Shown piece by piece: positions 36,201-47,029 of a DNA stretch of 64,000 nt. This DNA is from Leucogyrophana mollusca (taxonomy: Eukaryota > Basidiomycota > Agaricomycetes > Boletales), in assembly GCA_021014945.1 (NCBI GenBank), contig MU266339.1, positions 124,001 to 188,000 of the forward strand, given 5' to 3'. Under the pieces are notes generated by a model that was given only the letters and a program-made list of their open reading frames with translations, did no database searches and had not been told where the DNA came from. The position numbers were made by a program, and so were the translations under genes. The number at the start of each line of letters is the position of its first letter. Positions within the stretch are counted from its first letter, which is position 1.

Positions 36201-38912
36201 AAAAATGCGACTTGCTGACCGCTCGTCGAGATAGGTGGTCGCACAATGGACTGCCGAACGGCCGTCGATGGAATTGACTTCAGCCATTTTTTTTGTTTAG
36301 ATGTTCCTATACATTTCCCCCCTCTTTCGGCCCTCACGCCCACATTTCTCAGTGCCGCCAATGCCTCACTTTTCGCTTTGCTTGCCTTCGAGCGAGAACA
36401 GCCAGCTTGACTGCCACCAGGCTTTGTTGCCCCAAAATAATACGCCCAAATGCCAGAGCAGGGGTGATGGGACATTTCATGTCAATCCATCAAATAGCCG
36501 ATCTTTCAACGGACCATCTACGTTAATTGCGAGTAGGCTTTTGTTGGCGCCACGAGTTGACTCTCGAACCGCTATCAGGCTCGACTGAAATTACACTGCC
36601 CCCCGCATGAACCATCGTGTCCGCCGCTTGGCAGACAATATCACTCCTATCGTACTGCTGCCGCACCGAACCTTCAAACTTACTTCGATTCTGCCTTTCG
36701 GTCTGTCAAGCCAACCCATCCCTGTAAATGCTCCTCTAGGACTCTTTTCAAGTAACCGAAATGATGCAGAGCACCCCGTATTTCCCGGAACATTCAGGCG
36801 AGCGCCTCAACCCTTGTCTTTCCCTTGTACTTATTCGTCGAATAAACTAACTTCTTCCCCACCCCGAGCTGAGGTTAACCATTTAATTCGGAGTCAGATC
36901 TGTGGCCAGCCTGCTTAACCCCCCGTGCGCACCCTTGTTCTCACTGGTCAACAACAGGAGTCACGTCGCCTCATAGCAACGACTTTCTCATTGCTTATCA
37001 GATACAGACTTCGGTCCGGACAACACTGATTGGTTAAATTAAAGCAGAGGACGGAATGGGGGACCTCGGGCAAACCTTACACAATTCAGCGGACAGGCTG
37101 GTGGAGTGGATACCTATTGTCTACGTGGACCGCATGATCGGACCGACAAAATGGTTGTAGAGGTATGACATGTTTTGCAGGCGATGACCTGACAAGAAGC
37201 CGCAGTACACCCATAATCAAGGAGGGTCGGGATCGAGCGTCGGTGAATAGTGCCACGTCAAGTTCGATCCTTGACAAAGAATACACGTCGACGGCATCTA
37301 TATACTACTTCTGTGAGTTCTCGCTCCCCATGAAGTCGCCTAGCCCAACTGAATAGTCTGGAAATTAGGCCTGCACCAAGTAACTTATCAGATCTTGACG
37401 TGGCAAAGAAGGGTTGGCGGTGGAGGATATTGTTGAACCAAGTGAAAATAGATCATGTTCAATGAATAGAATGTCGAAGAAAGTCAAAACCTTGTCGAGC
37501 GGCCACCGTTGTGAGATCGCAGTGCGAGGAACTTGTCCTACATAGATGATCGGGTGACAATAAAGTACGAATTTTCACCAAGAAAAGCCATATATACCCC
37601 ACGACATTCTCCAGCGCGGCCCCCGCAGCACACGATGACCTTCGATGTGGAGAGGTCTGCTACCGATCATTTCGAAGCAGAACATAGAAGGTGAAGTGTC
37701 TTACCGAGCGTTGAATGCAATCAACAATTCAGGGAACTAGAACCTGGCTGTCGGTTTCTTGGGTATTGGCCATGAAGTACAAGTGCCAGCGAGACTGATG
37801 ACGGTCCGATCGTGCAATTAGCTGTCGGTCCGATAGCCTTCGTGTCAGGTTTTGTGGGTGGGGAGATGACCAACTGGTATAGATGCCCCGCAAGAGCTAG
37901 CCCGTGAGGCTACTTATTCAAGGACAGCATCAAGAAAGAAAAGGGAAGCTTTGTGTAAGCTCTGCAATCGTCCTTTGCGAGGAAATTGTGTCACCACGAT
38001 TGTGAGTATGAGGGACAAAAAACATCGCAGATACATTCTAAGCCATCACCTGCAGATGATTATAGGAAGAACCAAACCAACGGCATGAACCAGGATCAAC
38101 ATTACGAACTAGCAGTGGTCCACTTTGCTCGAGTTACCGGCTCAAAATTGCAGCGAAGCTGTAAATGCAACTCGAATCATTTCTCCTGCCCCGTAAGATC
38201 CAATGGTCTCATGAAAGCCTCGATAACGGGTCCCGTCATACGCGGCGACTTGGGGCGGCCTGACGATGGAGAGGCTGACCACCAACTTTGACATCCTCCA
38301 CATCATAGCTGATAAATTCGAAGCGAAGGATCGTACCAAATTGACCTGCTGGACAAAATTTTGTCAGCATATTATCAAGCGTCGCTTGCCATGAGGCAAA
38401 AGCGCCTCCAGACGGGCCCTTGTTCAAGTTGCGGTGTCATCATGAACATCCCGGAAGCCTCGTCTTGAGAAACCCTTGCGCTCCGTGAGCAGAAAATTCT
38501 GTAGTGGACATTGAGGGAGCCCCGTAAACCCACATGGGCGGATTTTCTCGACGGAGGTGGACGCGGTGCCGACGCGGTGAGACTAATCGACCTTAAGAGG
38601 AGACAACTGGCCATGGTGAACGCGGACATTGGACAGCGCTTCGACGGGCCGCCTGTTCAGTTACCGTTATGATCACGGTCTCGTAACGTCCTGAAATACA
38701 GAACAAAGAAATTTATAGCGATAAGAAGTGACCACAAGGAACTGCGGTGGAAGATCAATGGGATCACTGACTGAGGGGAGTACAAGGCTGCTCGGCATCC
38801 CACAAGCCGATGTCAATTTTGAAGCGGCGCTTTGAACCGACCAGGCTGGGGTTGCGCTGGTACGGTGGCTTGGAGCGCGTTCCCCTCGTCCTCAATTGTC
38901 CTTACGGCGGCC
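33238..38912. other. 5.7-kb region without recognisable genes
   Basis: Lies between divergent starts of the Zn2Cys6 factor and CDC4. I read the open frames on both strands. None resembles a known family, and neither transposon motifs nor long terminal repeats were seen. The longest (33476-33928 plus, 36047-36475 minus) look random. Two overlapping minus frames at 38236-38629 have locally gene-like wording (FGTILRFEFISYDVEDVKVG), but no start-to-stop model was found. A direct repeat of cggtccgat occurs near 37800 and 37825. It may hold long leaders, non-coding RNA or decayed mobile DNA. Confidence 0.4.
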
Positions 38913-41770
38913 ATGAGCCCCCCGCAACGACCGTCGTTGGTGCTGGCACCGTCGGTTAACACTACAACGTACGTCTCGCTAAAAAGAACTAGTTTAAAAG
39001 ATTGAAAATTGACGTGTAGACCGTGTTTACCAGCGTGGTGACAACTACGACTACGACTACGACTTACGCGCCTATCCAACTTCCCCCATTACCGCCTCCG
39101 TTAGAACCTCAGAATCCAAAGGATTATCCTTTACTTCATACCAATCTCCCCGCCTCGCTCCGGCGGTTTCCCCTCGTATTTCCTGGCGGCGCTCGTGCCA
39201 CATTCCGTGACGGCGAGGATGGCCTGGAGGAGATGCAAGAGGAGGACCCGGTGGCGAGCGGCAAAGGGTGGACCATGTTGAAGCATGAAGACACTGCAGA
39301 CCAGACAAAGGTAGTCGGACTAGCCGAAGCTGTCGAGCGTTATGGTCGAAAGCGCTCGCACGGAGCCGACAATATGATGGAGGGTGTCGAGCCCACTACT
39401 CCAGAGTTCGAGCCTAATACCCCCCCTCGCAAGAAAGCTAGACCGACGCATCTGCCGCAGATATCGACTTTAAACGCTGCGGCTCCTCCATCTCCATTAC
39501 CCTCACCCCATGGTACACCACCCCCTCAGACTATATGGCCCTCAGCTCCTCCAAGCGGGGCCTCCTCCCCTCAACCTCATGCACCATTACAACCCGACCT
39601 CTCCTTGACAGCTCTGTTGACATTGCCCTCCCTTCTTTCCCACTTTACGAACTTACCGCAGCAATTACAGTCCCATTACCTTCTTACTCTTCTACGACAT
39701 TCCCCCCTGCCTGTTCTGCGGACGCTGCATTCTGTCCTGACCCCCACCTTAGCCCGCGATTTCTTGACCCTCCTCCCGCCAGAACTTGTCTCTCACGTTC
39801 TTAGCTTCCTTCCCTACTCTACCCTCGCACGAGCGTCGAGGGTCTCTAAATCCTGGCGCGCAATTATCGACTCCGATCCACTTTTGTGGAGAGACCTACT
39901 CAAGAGCACCAAGATTTGGTTCGGAGGCGACACCGAACGAAATTTCGCACATTCTATCTACGCTCGGCGTCAACTTGAATCCCCGTCAATCCCGCATACC
40001 CTCCCCCTTCCTCATCCATACAAGACGCTCTTCAAGTCCAGGCACCTCACCCGTTTGCGTTGGGTGCAAAATGAGAACCCAAAGCATCATTCTTTCCAAG
40101 CCCACGGATCGTCAGTCGTGACGTGCCTCCTTTTCTCACACGGTCGCATCATATCGGCGTCTGATGATCACTCAATACACGTATACTCGCCCATTACCGG
40201 AGAGCTACTCCAGGCCTTAGACGGTCACGAAGGTGGCGTCTGGGCTCTCGCCGCTAGCAAAGACACCCTGGTTAGCGGATCGACAGACCGTACCGTGCGG
40301 ATATGGAATCTAGCGACGGGTAAATGCACCCACATCTTTGGTGGACATACGAGCACTGTTCGGTGTCTGGCGATCGTCAAACCGGAATGGATAGATATTG
40401 AATCGGAGAGCGGCACTATTACGAAGGAGAAGTGGCCGAAACGATCAGTGATCGTGACCGGCAGTCGCGATCATTCATTAAGGGTGTGGACATTACCCCG
40501 GCCTGGAGACCCGGAGTACAGATGCTACGGTGCGGACGACGCCGAGGCGGACCCAGCCGATGTAAGTTTTATTTTTGGTTTGAGTGATCTTGCGAGACCT
40601 CAACTGACGCCATGCCAACAGGAGGATGTGGATGAGAACCCATACCACAGGATGCATCTGGAGGGACACGATCATGCCGTCCGTGCCCTTGCAGCTCGTG
40701 GCCGCACCCTAGTTTCCGGCAGCTACGACTGCACTGTGCGAATATGGGATATCGTAACAGGGGAGTGTAAGTGGGTCCTGGTTGGACACACGCAGAAAGG
40801 TACGTTTCTGTTCTCGGGCCCAGTACAAATTTTGACCGATTGTGTAGTGTACAGCGTGGTGCTAGATATCACTCGCAATCTGGCGTGCTCTGGGTCTATG
40901 GACGGGACAGTCCGTGTGTGGAATATTCGCACCGGGCAATGTCAGCACACGCTGACTGGCCACACTTCACTTGTTGGCCTTTTGGGGCTTTCTCCCTCCC
41001 ACCTGGTCTCTGCCGCCGCCGACTCTACCCTGCGCATCTGGGACCCTGAGACTGGTGAACTGCAGAACACCCTCGCCGCGCATACAGGGGCCATCACGTG
41101 TTTCCAGCACGATGAGTTCAAGGTCCTCAGCGGGTCCGACGGGACACTGAAGATGTGGAATGTACGCGACGGGACCGTTGTGCGGGACCTGCTGACGGGG
41201 ATCAGTGGTGTATGGCAGGTCGTCTTTGAAGGGCGATGGTGTGTCGCTGCGAGCAATCGGAATCTCACGACGGTTCTGGATGTGTGGGACTTCGGGACGG
41301 ATGAGGACGACGACTGGGCTGGAGAGCCACCCGGTGGCGTGTATGATGATGACACAGATGAGGAAGAGGAGGAGGAGATGGAGATGGAGAAGGATGAGCA
41401 GGCAGATGTAGACGCGATGGACCAGGACCTTGAAGTTGATCCATCGGACGGCTCCATCGAGTCGGAAGACCTCCCTCACATCCAAGCCAGGAATATCGCC
41501 GATGAAACCGACAGTGATCGACCTGCTCCTGTTCGCGAAGACGAGCCCATGGACCAAGCAAGTGGCGTCGGCGCTTCGAAATGGGCGCCTGGCGCAACAT
41601 CAAGGTCGGCGAATCATCAGAGGAATCGGGCGCTCCTTGTTGGCGACTCTTCTTCACGGAGAGGCGGCGGGACAGGCCCTCCATTAGCTGGCGTCCCAGC
41701 TCGACTACCGGCGAACAATGAGACTCCAACACGGCCCAGGATAAGACCTGCTGGCAAAGGCAGACGTTGA
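38913..41770 (+). CDS. CDC4: F-box/WD40 protein Cdc4 (SCF ubiquitin ligase substrate receptor)
   Basis: Four exons: 38913-38968, 39034-40561, 40622-40799 and 40848-41770; 894 residues. Cdc4/Fbw7 recruits phosphorylated cell-cycle proteins to the SCF ligase. Exon 1 (MSPPQRPSLVLAPSVNT) splices into a Thr run and a Pro-rich segment. The F-box is FLTLLPPELVSHVLSFLPYS then ASRVSKSWRAIIDSDPLLWR. A linker leads to WD40 blades, for example VSGSTDRTVRIWNLATGKCT, VTGSRDHSLRVWTLP, VSGSYDCTVRIWDIVTGECK, CSGSMDGTVRVWNIRTGQCQ and VSAAADSTLRIWDPETGELQ. Arginines in the blades fit phosphodegron binding. The 60- and 48-nt introns are multiples of three and free of stops. A tail of about 170 residues is strongly acidic, then basic. 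The internal reading frame has no ATG at 39023 (it is GTG), which is why the spliced exon 1 is proposed. Confidence 0.93.
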
Positions 41771-42245
41771 CCGGAACGGTTCTTCACCCCTTCCCTTCTC
41801 GCGCACAACCCACTCCCGCTTATTCTTGCCATTTCTTTATTCAATCTGGCTCTTCGTTGATCATATTTCATATTTCGTGAAACCTTCCTCGTGGTATATA
41901 TTCGTGCGCGTCGATGGGAGGTCCAGTCGTCACAAGTACATGGCGTGTCTGTTCGTCCACCGGTTCTCTGGTTATTAGCATTGTATGGGACATTTGTATC
42001 TGTCATAATTGGAACCAATATCAGGTTGAACACCTCGATCGGCACTGCGGCTTGTACGCCTTTACTGGTAGTGGATACTGGTGGTTTAGGTAAACAACAC
42101 AACGCTTGTGTGAGGACCACCACCTGGTAGATCAGCTGGCGGCGAGCATAAAGGTTCGCCTCTGAATCCACACTGACCAGCGTACCCACCAATCATTAAT
42201 ATTGTGGAAGCAGAACGATATCGGTGCTCATTCACTCGTTCCACA
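41771..42245. other. Intergenic region between CDC4 and the Cys-rich gene
   Basis: Short tandem spacer on the plus strand. It holds the CDC4 3' region and the promoter of the next gene. No gene is seen. Confidence 0.4.
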
Positions 42246-43735
42246 ATGCCTACATGGACGACCATCTCCTTTGACAACCCTGGCAATGAACACCCGATGC
42301 TCACAAAGGTTTTGCAAGTGTTGCAAGTCGTCTATAGAAACCTAGACCCCGACAACGAGCCCAAGGTCATCGATGATGTCAAATACAGGCCTGTTCTCAG
42401 TTTCCAAGTTCGCCAGGGGACTTCGGAGCTGTCCATTGCAAAAATCTACGCTCGCGAACGTCTATCCGGCGCCAGTCAGGTCGTCACTCATTTCGCGATT
42501 GATCTGTTCACTAGGCAAATTTATGATGGGGTCGAAGACTGTCACTATGATGCCCCTGAAGAAATTACACCCGTCCTGGGCGAACTACTGGAGTATCTCG
42601 AGGGTGAAGGCAGAAAGAGAAAGCAATTTGAGGACAATCGAAAACGCGAAGAAGCTATGGCGGCGCAAAAGAAGGCGGAAGAGAGGAAACAACAAGTTCA
42701 AGTGAGTCATAGGGTACTAAGGTACCCCACTGCGACGACGCTGAAAAGACTCCTCTTCTTTTCCAGGCCTTTTTCGCTCGCCTTCTTGAGCATGGCTTGA
42801 TGAATGCCAGCGACATCGAGAAATATCGTCACAGCGATGTGTGCCCTTTCTGCGCTTTCAGCCTGGTGCAATGCAACAGCTGCGGCGTTGTGTCTTGCCA
42901 GCGGTCCATGTGCGACGGGTCAAAATTTGCCTCGGTTGTACGGTGTTTATCACACCCCGAGGAGCAATATTGTCGAAAATGTCTCGATGAACAGGCTCTT
43001 TATGCACCATTAGGGCAATGTCCAGAATGCCACCTCTGGTTGTGTTGGGACGACCTTAACTGGTGTTGTGGCCGTCCTCAGGATATACCCGGGGTGGAGG
43101 AAACCGACTCGGCTCGCGCCACAAGGTCCGAGAGATATCTCGTTCGCCAACATCCCCCGAGGCCGGGGCCTTGCTCAGAGTGCGTCGACGGCGGTATTGC
43201 TGCATGGCCCAGATGTGGTAATAAATTCTGCTGGTCCCGGCAGAAGTTCCTTCGCCACAAATATGGCGCAGTCATCTGCCCGGATTGCTGTTTAAATGGT
43301 CTCCGCTGTGTCTGCATGCGTAGCTGGACTTGCGACGACTGTTCCTCTGCACCATTCGGTGCTCCTCTGGACCGTTGTCCCCGCTGTCGTTCAGCATACT
43401 GCCACCTGTACTGCAAGTACAGTGACCACTGCGTGACTTGTCAAAAGCCAACACTTTGCAACGACTGCCAAGAAGAAGACACGGACGCGGACATGCTTAA
43501 CGAAGATGGGCAGCTATTAACCGAGGGCGTCGAGCTTGTGGCATCCTGTGTGGATTGCCGAGGGAAATTTTGCAACTCTTGCAACGCCAACGTCAACGCC
43601 AAATGCGAAAGATGCCAAGGTGTCTTATGCAACCGTTGCGCGGGCTTTGATGTGTGTGGCAGCTGTCGCGCTCCTCTAAGTGAGCAGTGGAGGCGAGCAT
43701 GGGGAATGCATCAGCCGTCTGATGGAAGCGTTTAG
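42246..43735 (+). CDS. Cysteine-rich zinc-binding protein of unknown function
   Basis: Two exons, 42246-42701 and 42767-43735, 474 residues. The first 150 residues contain no zinc motif: an alpha/beta-looking part (MPTWTTISFDNPGNEHPMLT; GASQVVTHFAIDLFTRQIYD) and a charged helix (EDNRKREEAMAAQKKAEERK). The remainder has about 43 cysteines, mostly in CxxC pairs: CPFCAFSLVQCNSCGVVSCQ, EQYCRKCLDEQ, CPECHLWLC, CPDCCLNGLRCVC, CPRCRSAYCHLYC, CVTCQKPTLCNDC, CVDCRGKFCNSC and CERCQGVLCNRC. The pattern recalls B-box/RBR-type treble clefs repeated in series, but I cannot match it to a named RING or RBR order. A ubiquitin-ligase or scaffold role is only a guess. It stands 178 bp from the end of a DUF6534 gene. 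Confidence 0.8.
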
Positions 43736-43913
43736 TCGGTTGTGTGCACGCGAGATCCATGTTTGACAATTAGAAAATCTGGTCTCGTTAGCTTGACAAC
43801 CTACGACTGCGACACGCCATTACTCTCGACAATGATATCGCCCCTGACGGCCTCTGATAAGGACCAGAAGGGACGGATTTAGGACATTGGAAATGGTGAC
43901 CTGTGATTGTCGA

Positions 43914-45864
43914 CTACGATACTACACTTTCATGTAATCTGGCACTCTGTATCTGAGAAGAGTCAGAATCACCTCCCTCATTGGCGTTGGTAATCCGTAT
44001 TGTAGGCAGCTCGAAGGTCGACATTGGTTTGATGGCGCCCGCAGGTTTCCTGGCATTCAAGCTGGCCCAAAATGAACAACAGAGGATAGCATTCGGACTA
44101 AATACACTCACACTGCGAGAACGGAGTTGACATAGGCTGTTGCTAGGTTGTGAGTAGTGTCTCCAAGTGAGCACAGATCGACGACTCACACTTGGCGGCT
44201 GCTGGCGCGAGAGTCGCGATATAGCTTCCCCTGTTCGAGAAGTACTGAATAGCCGGAAATCAACGCGGTGAATCATTGAAACAATGTATACGGACCAAAG
44301 CAATTGTTGCAATAGACGTGATACTAGGTGTCATGCCCCTCTGAGTTGCAAGAAAGGGTAAGTAGATGGACAGCCGCACCATGTAAGAAATCCCATGTTG
44401 ACAAATATGTTCGTGATGTTTTGAATTCGAGTTTCCGTCCTAATAGGATCCTTGAGCTACTTAGGGTGAAAAGGGTGGAGATAGTTACCGCTTGACTCCA
44501 GCCCGACCGGGGCGCAGATAGAAGAAGACTGTACCAGAGATAAGCGCATCACATGGGACACTCAACACTAAGGCGACTGTCGCATACTGGAAACGGCGAA
44601 TGCAATTAATGAGCTACGGCAAGATTTAGAAAAGAGGGTGTACAACCGGCGCGGTCCCAATGGACATTATGTCATGAACACTATGGCGCTGGTAAGGAAA
44701 ATATACAAGAAAAGGTCGGGAAATCCTCACAGCAGAACAACAGACACTAGAACGACGAAAATCAATTGAATGTAAATCCGTCATTGCACACACGAAGAGG
44801 GCCGGAACGAACGTAGTCCAAGCACTGTTAACACGTGAGAGGAGTGCACTGAAGATAATCAACTGCCCAAACGCACCAAGTTGGGTAATCGTCATGAGGA
44901 CCTAGAGAATCGATTTGAGTGACGACTGTCGGAAGAGCGTAAACATGACAGGTATCTCACCAAAGCGACTGTGATTAAAACGTTTCTATTGCTTACTGGG
45001 AACAGTGAATTAACTTATAGTCAGGGGTAAGCAAGCGCGCACGTACTTATCCATACCCGATGGCTGTAGAACCTGGCCACGGCTATGCAATCAGGCTTCT
45101 AGCATAACGTCGAAGAAACCTACCCTTGTGCGACAAAGGGTATGCAGAACTTGGCACGAGAGCGTTAAAACATGCATGGATGCTAAATAAGTTCGGTGGC
45201 ATACAGAGCATAAAACTATCGTCTGAAAACACATATTCAGCAGGTGGGCGAACGAAAGCGAGAGAGGACTTACGGATGTTTGCCTATGTACGGAACCACA
45301 ATGGTCAGCACGACGGGAACTCGAAAGGGAGCGCGCGCAACTTGCCACGGCGGGTGAGCACAACTAGAAGACCGGTCGCCTCGGCATTTTACGAGAATCC
45401 ACCACTCCGAAGCCGCACATGCATATGTATGAAGGCTGTCCAAGGCGCTGCGTGATTGGCAGCGTTTTTATGAGGGTCTATTGCCAGAAAATCTGGTACA
45501 CGGCGTACAAGGTAAGTAACACCTGCATCTCAGTATATGTGAATGAACAGTGTATTGGGAGAGACCAGTGAGGTATGGCGCTCACCAAACACTTTAAAAG
45601 CCTTTTATCGCGAGGGAAGGCACGACAGTAGTAGCAATATTGCCCCAAAGCGACACCGTACATGCTATTCGAAAGATGGCAGATTAGCCGAACTATGTGT
45701 GAGAGTAAGGACACACTGGGACGCTTACCCCAATGACATAGTAAACCCTACCAGACGAAGCGCCCGAAATCATTTAGCACAGCAGATCGCACTCATTCCG
45801 TTAAAGAGAGGAGCACACCTACGAGTCCCGGAGAATAGGTCGTTGGATCGAAATTGATAGACAT
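43914..45864 (-). CDS. Seven-helix membrane protein, DUF6534 family, copy A
   Basis: Many short exons from ATG 45864. Exon 1 encodes MSINFDPTTYSPGLVG, then FTMSLGMYGVALGQYCYYC and RAFPRDKRLLKCLV, the family's first helix and YxxFPxDxxxLK motif. Then come DSLHTYACAASEWWILVK, FYSHRVWIISNRNVLITVAL, AWTTFVPALF, SVPCDALISGTVFFYLRPGR, RTETRIQNITNIFVNMGFLT, CITSIATIALYFSN and AAAKSYVNSVLAVLNARKPA. A Ser/Thr-rich tail of about 45 residues follows. The NSxLAxLNARK end is diagnostic. The region 44600-44900 is the least certain in splicing. Function is unknown in the whole family. Copy B lies 1.2 kb further on the same strand with the same exon plan. Confidence 0.8.
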
Positions 45865-47029
45865 GCTCAAAGATAAAAGCTTAGCGGCCTGTTGCGCGGC
45901 TGGTTGAACGCTGTGTTAGAGGTATATTGCCAAAAACCGATTCGCAATTGCGAAAACGTGATGCTTTAAGAGCGGTGGTGCTCGTCTTCTTATGGCAACA
46001 TAGTTATTCACGAGGAAAGTTCGGGTGAGTACTTCCAGCATGAACGTACGTATTGCTGTGTGACTCCCTCCCCTTCAGGGCATATTGCGTTATGAATGGG
46101 TGTTGCATACCGGCTGTCCCTCGGGGTGGTGCAAGTGCACGTCTTGAGACGTGGTCAGGGCGATTCAGGGCAATCCAATCCTCCCCCAACATTCACAAAA
46201 AGGGTTTCCACATATGGCACTAGTGGTCGTTTGTTCTCGATTTTCGTTAGAAACATCAGCGCGGCGTCTGTGGAATGTCAAAATCACAGACTCCGTATGT
46301 GAATTACACTGGAGGTATTCTCACCCGATGTGACGCTAGCGACATTAATTCAAGGAGGATGTCCCCGGGCCGTCGGTATACTTATGACGGCATCTGTCGA
46401 AGGGATGATAGAGCAGCGGCCAAACTCTGCGGCCACATTTAAAAAGCAAGTGACTTGTGCTTGGCGAAATTAAGAATGGCAGGCAAGTGTCGAGCGGTGA
46501 GCTTGGATGCCGCCCTGAGCTGACGTTTGCTCGCTGGATGCAGCGTGATGTGACTGCCCAAATGGGTTCCATGCCCGAAAGGAGGATGGGATTTAGCTGG
46601 AGATGCCAACCCCGCGACAGTGGGTGACGCAATCAAGTAGAAAGTCTTTCATCTCAAAGCGTTCCCGACCTCCGGACATCGCACTGACCCGCATGCTCAC
46701 GTCCACTTGCGCAGGACATGTGAACATGAATATGACAGAGATGCCAGCCCTGTGTGATAAGCGATAGCGCCCTAGCCTGAACGGCCCTTCAGTGAACTTT
46801 GCGATTTCGTCCTACCAAGGTAAAAGTTCCAAATATATGATCCAGGCTTGTTCCACTTGATGAAGTTTTTAAGCGTACAGCTTCAACGATACTAATAATG
46901 GCACAACGCACTCGCTGCAGTAATTAGCACCAACTCCAATCTTGAAGAATACACCAAATGTGAGCGAAAATTGATACATATTCATGGAAACAATGAACCT
47001 GATCAGGGCTACGACCTTTAGTTGTCGGA
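45865..47029. other. Intergenic region between the two DUF6534 copies
   Basis: Holds the promoter of copy A and the 3' region of copy B. The small open frames at 46096-46302 and 46345-46632 have no support. No repeat beyond the gene duplication itself was seen. Confidence 0.4.

Noticed and set aside
33238..38912. Transposon or mating pheromone genes in the gene desert
   Set aside because: No transposase or reverse transcriptase motif, no long terminal repeats and no short frame ending in a CaaX box were found by reading.
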